Origin: Leptidea sinapis
Lineage: Eukaryota; Arthropoda; Insecta; Lepidoptera; Pieridae
NCBI RefSeq assembly: GCF_905404315.1
Contig: NC_066284.1
Coordinates: forward strand, 12,977,001 to 13,041,000
Direction of reading: 5' to 3'
Length of the DNA stretch: 64,000 nt
This document shows, piece by piece, positions 57,401-64,000 of this stretch. Both the position numbers and the translations under genes were made by a program. The notes below the pieces were generated by a model that saw only the letters and a program-made list of their open reading frames with translations, was not told the DNA's origin and did no database searches. The first letter of the stretch is position 1. Every line of letters starts with the position of its first letter.

Positions 57401-57510
57401 CCCCTCCAGAATACGCGGGGCAGCCTGGGCAACCACTGTTAGGTACAGGCCCTAATTGTGGACGTCCAGGGACGGATTCTCCAGGGCTGCATAGCCTGGT
57501 ACCGTCCTGG
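54414..57510 (-). pseudogene. LINE family B, endonuclease plus RT, most complete LINE in window
   Basis: Minus strand. APE endonuclease from about 57340 (DFCNIRGLRSNLNAVHFHLE, LTETQISS, SIIWLRVDCDD) reaches DDFNAHHAEWLGS after a one-base shift near 56915. A stop follows AYGLT, then PTRIPDVQDHTSSLLDLLLT. The 562-codon ORF 56811-55123 holds GSSDHCLI (residues 29-36), NYRPIAITSIFSKVMESI (331-348), SLDIAKAFDRV (401-411), SGVPQGCVLSP (458-468) and the active site YADD (487-490). A 7-base deletion after QFNPKK shifts frame into the C-terminal ORF 55243-54512 (GVDISSDVQFRGHLEEKAKL, HPHHVDVWHSTTARFLRN). The 3' UTR ends at a T run at 54418. Upstream of the endonuclease the frame is open to about 57500. 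No ORF1 recognised. Higher G+C than flanks. Confidence 0.9.
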
Positions 57511-57602
57511 AGTAGTCTCGTTTCTATATCTATGTTAAATCAAACTGTTCACCTTATTCCTTAAAGTAAATATATGACACGAAAGTCAAAATTTATAATA
57601 CA

Positions 57603-57806
57603 CTAGCTGACCCGGCAAACGTTGTTTAGCCATATAAAGTATAATTCACGCAATAGATTTATAAATAATAGCCTATGTGTTATTCTGGTGTGTAAGCTAT
57701 ATTATTATAAAGTTTCATCAAAATCCATTCAGTAGTTTTTGCGTTAAAGAAGTTCAAACATACATCCAGACATACAAACTTTCACATTTATAATATTAAT
57801 AGGATT
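57603..57806 (+). repeat. Interspersed repeat H of widespread insect type
   Basis: CTAGCTGACCCGGCAAACGT, AATAGCCTATGTGTTATTCT, AAGTTTCATCAAAATCCATT, CAGTAGTTTTTGCGT and a final TTATAATATTAATAGGATT match, from memory, a very common insect repeat. I cannot assign its class securely. No coding. Confidence 0.55.
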
Positions 57807-58035
57807 TCACCGTTTACCACTAATTCTGAACAAGTTGAGATTTAATGAGTAAATGAGGGAAGAAACTGAATGCAATTCTTTTAAATCAACATTTACAGCT
57901 ATAAAAATCTATGTGTAACGATGCAACAAACGTCACGTTAAGAATTGAATAACGACGAGACGGAACTGCTTCTGCAACAAATAATATTTTGATTTTGGTA
58001 GAGGGGAACCTGTTTCCCCCATCAAACCACTTACT

Positions 58036-58225
58036 TGGGTCCATATTGCGTCCAGTGTTGGCCAGTTGCTCCAACCAGATCAGCTTCTTCCAGACGTTCA
58101 GAACACAGGATTGTTGAGTTGGTGTTTGCAGACTTCTTGGAGCGCCTTAGGTTTTTGCCCGTTGTTTTTTGGCCACTCCTGCGCATTCCAGGATTACATA
58201 AGCAACCGTTTGGTGCTCCTGACAT
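58036..58225 (-). CDS. Candidate short exon, function unknown
   Basis: Minus-strand ATG ORF begins MSGAPNGCLCNPGMRRSG and has a basic segment (RRSKKSANTNS) and SERLEEADLVGATGQHW. It runs into a good 5' splice site, GTAAGTGG, at about 58035. No partner exon or homologous domain was recognised, and base composition is only mildly above local. It may equally be chance. Confidence 0.15.
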
Positions 58226-58509
58226 CCTGTTTACTTAGAGCTGTCCTGTATACTTGAAACAAATAACACGCAAACAACAAATAAATAAAAAAAATTACAC
58301 GCACAAAAGACATACTGCTACATAGGTGTAGTGTATATTAGGTAGGCCTCACATACACATTTTATTTCAATTTTAATTGTATCTTTTTAAGAATCAGTAG
58401 AAAGTAAGTAAATTAGTTTTTGGTAAAGGAAGAGAGGAGACTCCAAATACAAGCATATTATGCTTAAATGGCGACTCTAATGACAATAAGATAAGTGAAT
58501 TTCTTAATA

Positions 58510-58790
58510 CACACACACATACTCACACCTTGTTCCCGTCGGGGTAGGCAGAGACAACAGACCGCCACTTGCTTCTATCCTTGCAAACCTCACGTGCTTC
58601 CTCAACATTCATTACTCTTTTCATACATCCTCACCGGTTCCGGGTGCTTCGGACCTTTACTTTTCTCAAAACGTCCCCAATTTGGTCGACGATGTCCTAC
58701 GAGGTCTCCCGCGACCGACTCGCCTACACACGCCTTATATATATTTGATAAGTCATTCTTTCTTCACTCATTCGCTCTACGTGTCTTTTC
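58510..58790 (-). pseudogene. LINE ORF2 C-terminal fragment
   Basis: Minus strand: RRVGRGRPRRT-type GGRGR region near 58720-58690, DQIGDVLRKVKVRS, CMKRVMNVEEAREVCKDRSK, WRSVVSAYPDGNKV. This is the C-terminus of a LINE common in Lepidoptera, as I recall it. A CA run (58509-58520) forms its 3' boundary. Distinct from families A-E. Confidence 0.65.
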
Positions 58791-58932
58791 TTGAAGTAAA
58801 ATAAAAAAAAATATTTACAATTTTATAACGAGGACCTAGAAATTTAACGTTATGTTTATTTGAAAGAAGTCACGTGAGTTATTGAATACAGTACATTTAT
58901 AAATCCAGACACGCTGTAAATAAATAATACGT

Positions 58933-59006
58933 AACACAACTGTTTTTTTCGTTCTACACAAGTAATAATAAGAAACACAACTGTTTTTTTCGTTCTACAC
59001 AAGTAA
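58933..59006. repeat. Two-copy tandem duplication, period 41
   Basis: ACACAACTGTTTTTTTCGTT plus CTACACAAGTAA occurs exactly at 58935-58965 and 58976-59006, separated by TAATAAGA-like sequence. Confidence 0.9.
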
Positions 59007-59841
59007 CTCAAAACGGTTGAGTATTTTTTGCATTAATTTACATACATTGTACACATGTAATATAAAATGCTGAAACGCAATGAGTAGCCTAAGTGGTGGT
59101 AATATATTTGATATTTTTGAGTGTTATTTTGACTTAATTTAATGAATTTTCTTTCTTTCTATTCAAGTTAAACAATTCATAATATATATTTTGCTAAAGC
59201 TATTTATTAATTAACTAGAGAATAATAATATCATCATACATACTGAAACAAGGAGTTCTTATCCGTATATAAGGACCCATTGTTATAAGGTTGGCCGTAA
59301 AGATTAAGAATAACAAAATATTAAAATTTTGAAATTGACGCGAATGAGAAAATAATCGAAATGATGAGAAGTGAAAACGATCTTCAGTCTAAGATATAAT
59401 TAATAATATTCTATTAGATTAAAATATTATTTAGAATCAGTTAAATAAAGAAGATTCAAGCCAATGTAATCATTTGATTATAATATTTCGATCCCAAGTG
59501 TAATGAAAAGGCTCCACACTACAATACCATACTTTCTTTTCGCAAACTGTAAATTGTAGTGTTTGTGCGTTTTCGTCGCAATATTAAGTCTAGCCTTAAT
59601 ATTTAGGTACATGGGTCTATTATAAATTGTGTAAGCTTTACATTCATGATGTTTTGCTATAAGATTAAAATCAATTTTATTTTGTGGATTAATATTATAT
59701 TAAATTTGACCAGACTTGGTAAGATTATATTCAATACGAGATACAAAATAAATCGTACGAGTACTTATATTTCTTTAACGAGTCGAACCTTGTCGTGTCC
59801 TTGAACTCATAGGGTTTCCCGATCTAAATAGTAAAGCTTAG
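59007..59841. other. Unassigned stretch
   Basis: AT-rich; no element recognised. Confidence 0.3.
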
Positions 59842-60061
59842 ATAATTTATACGTCTAAATAAAGCCTCTTGCTGCTAGATAACCGATAAAAATAGGCCAT
59901 TATATATATGCCAGGTTTATTATTTTAGTGTGCGTGACAAGTTCTTGTTGTTGTTGCGTATGTCACTTTGTTTTAGTGTGCGTGCATTGCTTAAAATGGA
60001 GGTTAACTGTTAACTTCATTTTTTTTTCGACGTTTTCAGTCTATCTAGACGTATAAATGAT
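59842..60061. mobile_element. MITE family L, copy 2 with both inverted ends
   Basis: The left ATAATTTATACGTCTAAATA (59842-59861) and right TATCTAGACGTATAAATGAT (60042-60061) are inverted with 18 of 20 matches. The interior matches 44370-44560, including TTTAGTGTGCGTGACAAG, TATGTCACTTTGTTTTAGTG and GGTTAACTGTTAACTTC. About 220 bases, no ORF. Confidence 0.75.
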
Positions 60062-61219
60062 ACAAGTAGTTTTATAGTTCCGAACCTTAGGAGTTATCGC
60101 ATTCTGCTACGCAATTGGTTGTTCTGTGATGCATCACTACTTAGATTACATTGTCAATGTTATAAAAATGTCGATTAACCCGCTCGTTTTGTTAGAAATT
60201 TCGTTCAAAATAATATATTTTTAATAAATTATTGTCACTTATCTTTTTCTAAAGTTAAATATGTTTACGGTCCTGATCTCGAAGGGTAGTCAAGTAGAAA
60301 TATTATGTTTGATGGCGCAAGTTAAGGTAGACACAAGTTACTTAATTGTACAGTCTTATTAATAAAACTTATAATCACTTACGGTCGTTCACAAAATTCA
60401 GTCTCTTACCTGAGATAAAAATCGTAACTATCGTTGACTTTACTGTCCCTATATACTTGTCGACGGTAACTCACCATATCCGTACACGTTGTCTGTCAAT
60501 GGGACGACGTATAGCTTACCAGCTTTACAAGTTTGCATGACAATTGCAATTCACGCGTCCCAATATAAGGCGATAAGAATGACTTAACGGATATATTGGG
60601 ACAGCTTCAGATTATTGACAGCTAATTACTGACAGTAGAAGGTAGTAATTTAACTCTATCTGTAATACTAATATAATGTACTATACATTGGGAACGGTCG
60701 TAAGACAATAGACGTGCGTTTGTTTTTGTTTTTAATTTATGGATTATTAATCTATATACCTAACATATGTATTTTATTCAATTACTAGAACAGTAGGTAT
60801 TATATGAGTAAGTGAAATTGTAATTATTTTTTAAATTAAAAGCAGGCTGTATTTCATAAGGGGTCTTCCGTAAATTCTGTCACACAAATTTATTATTTTT
60901 GAAGTCTAAGTCTAGTCTCCCTACTTTTTTGAAGTCAGGTAAAAACTAAGAAGAATATCTTGGCCTTAAAAGTATTTAAAATTTTTTTAGATCTAACAAC
61001 ACGCGGCCGCCGATTTTTACACATAGGATGTGTTGGTATATCTATAGTACGATATAGGAACACAAGACTAACACCTAGCTTTTGAAGTGTTTTTAGAAGT
61101 TTGTGCCAGGCACTGCTATTCTGTTTTCTTTAATACCCCCTTTCGTTATTTTCAATTAATACTTGCCCCGAAAGAATATATGATGTAAATTGATGGTAAA
61201 GAATCGAAGGTTTAAATAT
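60062..61219. other. Unassigned stretch
   Basis: No recognised element; a 64-codon ORF at 60346 is featureless. Confidence 0.3.
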
Positions 61220-61775
61220 AACCTTCCTTAAAGGCCGGCAACGCTCCTGTGATTCCTCTGGTGTTGCAAGAGACTGTGGGCGGCGGTGATCAAGTTGAAG
61301 ACTCAACTTTGCGGTTTTACCACTTAAAAAACCCCATTTGTCGTAACACCGCTCTTTGTCAGTACCTCCCTTAAAGTCTCGCGTAGTATCGGAATTCTGG
61401 GTCTCGATATCTCGAGCGATTGCCAATTCCGCGGCCATCTGGAGAGCAAAGCCAAATTGGCTTCGAAGAAACTGGGCGTCATAAATAGAGCACGGCAATA
61501 CTTCAAGCCGACCCACATTCTAGCGCTGTACAGTGCAGGTCCAGCCACATAATGAGTATTGCTCTCATCTCTGGTCTAGCGCAACCCAGTATCAGCTCGA
61601 TCCATTTGACAGCGTGCAACGCAGAGCAGCTTGAATTGTCGGGGCTGAGTGCTCTGTGAAAGGCTCGATCACCTGGCATTGCGGTGAGACGTCGCTTCAT
61701 TGTGTCTTCTACCGGATTTATCACGAGTAGTGTTTCGAAGAGCTTTTTAACCTGATTCCTGCCGCCGAATTCCAC
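61220..61775 (+). pseudogene. LINE family A, rearranged: 3' UTR piece ahead of coding piece
   Basis: 61220-61291 is family A 3' UTR (CCTTAAAGGCCGGCAACGCT to GGCGGCGGTGATCA). It joins directly to 61292-61775, family A coding from GAAGACTCAACTTTGCG onward: KTPFVV, SIGILGLDISSDCQFRG, KLASKKLGVINRARQYFKP and HLALR-type remnants with stops and indels. The normal order is coding then UTR, so the two segments are either separate insertions or a rearranged copy. The coding part ends abruptly at GCCGAATTCCACC. Confidence 0.7.
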
Positions 61776-61895
61776 CAAAAATAATTCCAATAATAACACA
61801 TTAGCAAATTGCCTTAGCCTTAGCATTAGACGTTGCTGTTCAAATCCGTTAATTTTGCCACAAATATATAATGTAAAAATAAATAAACAACGTTT

Positions 61896-62043
61896 AAAAA
61901 AACCGACTTCAAAACCTCAAAAGTATAAAATAACTTAATAGAGATTTAATTTAATACACCTCTTATGCAAATCTTATACATTTAATATTAATAAAACACT
62001 ATTATTTTTTGCGCTACCTAATGATAGGTTTGAAGTCGGTGCC
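61896..62043. mobile_element. MITE-like element with ACCGACTTCAAA ends
   Basis: AAAAAAACCGACTTCAAAAC (61896-61915) and GGTTTGAAGTCGGT (62027-62040) are inverted ends with a one-A difference. The interior is AT-rich and non-coding. AAACCGACTTCAAAA ends are, as I recall, common in lepidopteran short repeats. Confidence 0.55.
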
Positions 62044-63504
62044 AAGACAAATGTAACGGCACGTACCTACTCCCGCCACGCGTGACTTTGAGCGGAATAG
62101 CTTCGCTTAGAACAACAAAATTAGAAGTAAGACTCCGCATTTAATCACTGCTTAGTTATTGCATTACTAACAATGTTTGGCGAGGTTACAAAAAAATAGA
62201 ACTTTTCTTATCTAGTTGGTGTATATAATTATAAGTTCCGTAAAAAAATTAATTCCATCTCTAATTTGTGTTACGTCGTACGTTACGGTACGTTAGTATA
62301 CAATGATTTGAAAAATAAAAAATAGATTACTCTGTATATTATTAATAATTATTACTCTGTATTACTCTCTCATTATACCTATAGAATATAGCACGAACAG
62401 TAAACATATGCATCACATCGAACTGTTCTTTATTACCGTCCATAAAATAACTAAGTAACTAATCTCTTTTACGATTTCATTAAAAACGGAATTAGCCATC
62501 TCGGTTGCAATGCATAGCCAAACGGTTATAAAACTACGCGATTGTTATTCAAATAACGTTTTTAAATTATCCGTGATATACTTGGAGAATATTTTATTTT
62601 TAGACTGAGATAGAAACTGTAGTAACCTGGTGTCTAAGGGTATCTGGAAAATATGTTTCCGATTGAATAACCGTGCCCAGTTGAATTTTATTTATGGCAA
62701 GAGATGACGAAACTAGCTTGACTTTCATACGCTATGCGCATTACAATTTATTTTACTATAAAAAGTACATTCACAGTTTCACTTATAAAAGATATACATA
62801 TAAATTAAACTAATATACTACATTAATCTTACAGAAAGCCAAAAAAAGTCTTGTGTACTTATGTACGTACCCAAAAAGTTATCCTTTTTTGGCATAATAA
62901 AACAAAATACAAGTAATAATGAAGGTATTAAATACAACCACTGAGAATATAATACCGCATAACTTATTAAATAACTTGTAATTAAATACCATTGTATTAT
63001 TTTTATACAATTAGAGAGAAATATTTTTTTAATTTAAAACTTTTATACAAATTGAAATTATACACTGAAATTTATTTAATTCTCGTCCATTGGTGTGTCT
63101 CTCGGAAATATTATGAGTTGTATTATATTGGTCTAGTTGACCAACTAAAGTCAGGGGTGTCGAATTTTCGTGACGATGTGCGCGCACTTCGTAATAATTC
63201 ACTATGATAATTGTTAACAAGTAACACTTTTAACATGAGAGGAGGCGCGGTAAGTTACTTATACCTATAGGTTACTTATTTCACTCAACAGTGCGAGACA
63301 AACGAACAACAAAAAAAAAATTTATGATCTTGGTTACGAAGGTAGTTGTTAGTACATACCTAGTATGCATACTTATATGTATTTAGGCCGTAATGGAAGA
63401 GACCCTTTGTGGGACCATACACTTAACATATACTAGCGAATACACACCGTATACATGATCTGACAGCCCGATAATGAGAGACAAATTTTGTCAATGTATG
63501 CGTT
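62044..63504. other. Unassigned stretch
   Basis: AT-rich; the 62-71 codon ORFs show no domain. Confidence 0.3.
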
Positions 63505-63741
63505 AGCTAGTAATTTTGACATACTTTTTACACAAATTATCTTGCCCCAAGTTAAGTATATATAGCCTGTGTTATGGGTTACAAGACAATGATATATTTA
63601 ATACAATCTACTTACTTAAACATACATAAAGTCATATAAACATACATGAATACATTTAAACATCCATGACTCGGAAACAAACATCCATATTCATCATATA
63701 AATGCTTGCACCTACCGGGATTCGAACCCGGGACCTCTAAG
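63505..63741 (-). mobile_element. tRNA-derived SINE, 5' truncated
   Basis: On the minus strand: GAGGTCCCGGGTTCGAATCC (B box GGTTCGAATCC, 63728-63718), CGGTAGGTGCAAGCATTTA, TGTTTGTTTCCGAGTCATGG, CTTGTAACCCATAACACAGG and ACTTGGGGCAAGATAATTTG. This is a tRNA head (T-arm half only) fused to a unique body, which I recall as a common lepidopteran SINE. The A box half is missing, so no transcription from its own promoter is expected. Confidence 0.75.
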
Positions 63742-63751
63742 ACAAGGGAGG

Positions 63752-64000
63752 GATAATTTGACAAGGGAGGACAACTCTTGCAATATCATACAAAACAGGC
63801 AACATTCACCAAATATAAATGTTACTGCTATAGATAATTATAATATAAAGCTCATAAATATTGTTCACCAGAATATACAAGGTATCTCAAGTAAGGAATT
63901 AGAAATTGAACTGTTTTTGAGCTGCTGTAATATAGATATATTATGTATTACAGAACATTGGCGTAAGAGTCATCAGCTCCAGTTTAGTTTTAGAGAACAA
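63752..64000 (+). CDS. LINE ORF2 N-terminus (APE endonuclease), runs off window
   Basis: An open frame without stops through the right edge reads SCNIIQNRQHSPNINVTAID, then IVHQNIQGISSKELEIELFL, then CCNIDILCITEHWRKSHQLQ. The NIQGISSK block and the catalytic Glu in CITEHW are the first two motifs of the APE endonuclease of BS/Jockey-like LINEs (the family C/E type). It is intact as far as visible. Its start is not defined because the SINE lies just upstream. Confidence 0.75.

Noticed and set aside
63718..63741. tRNA gene
   Set aside because: Only the T-arm/B-box half is present and it is fused to a SINE body; no acceptor stem or A box can be drawn.

Overview
The window looks like nuclear DNA of a lepidopteran insect (moth or butterfly). 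It is about 65% A+T, has no bacterial-type gene packing, and is filled with degenerate LINE, RTE, mariner/Tc1, SINE and MITE copies of the kinds found across Lepidoptera. Species cannot be named from the sequence. I found no convincing host protein-coding gene and no functional tRNA or rRNA gene. The only multi-exon structure is a broken DDE-transposase-type gene at 21.7-23.6 kb on the minus strand.

I grouped the LINE copies by mutual similarity. Family A and family B are related Jockey/CR1-like LINEs. A occurs at 1, 1.8, 16.1, 16.9, 29.0, 35.9, 37.2, 50.5, 51.4, 52.3 and 61.2 kb. B occurs at 8.4, 35.5 and 54.4-57.5 kb; the last is the most complete LINE here, with endonuclease and reverse transcriptase (RT). 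Family C is a BS-like Jockey-type LINE with a TTTGAA-type 3' tail (1.9-3.6, 8.9, 13.5, 30.2-32.7, 45.5 kb). E is a C relative (6.3-8.4 kb), and a C/E-type endonuclease ORF runs off the right edge. Family D is a LINE whose 3' UTR carries a conserved 12-bp-stem hairpin (2.1, 10.1, 11.6-13.0, 15.3, 15.7, 20.3, 43.0-43.5, 46.8-48.1 kb and stubs). Others are RTE pieces (6.0, 14.4, 35.7, 47.5 kb), a further LINE C-terminus at 58.5 kb, and single or paired families at 14.9/45.0, 39.7, 41.2 and 50.0 kb.

DNA transposons are a mariner remnant (10.6-11.2), a Tc1/mariner remnant with a mutated catalytic Asp (21.1-21.6), an internally deleted Tc1/mariner with both ends and TA duplications (37.9-38.9), a pogo/Tigger-like MITE (29.7-29.9), a long foldback element (33.1-33.4), a repeated MITE (44.35 and 59.84) and two other short inverted-repeat elements (25.8 and 61.9). 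tRNA-derived SINE pieces lie at 44.75 and 63.5-63.7 kb.

Elements are heavily nested. C is inserted in B (8.9 kb). C is inserted in C, with the inner copy's tail grown into a 435-bp hexanucleotide array (2.76-3.20 kb). RTE is inserted in D with a 12-bp target duplication (47.5 kb), and an RTE stub sits in B with an 11-bp duplication (35.7 kb). A is inserted in another LINE (50.5 kb). The signal I consider most worth testing is a hammerhead-ribozyme-like core at 13.12-13.16 kb, with a degenerate relative at 32.76-32.80 kb on the opposite strand. The long stretches between elements are AT-rich and hold nothing I can identify.
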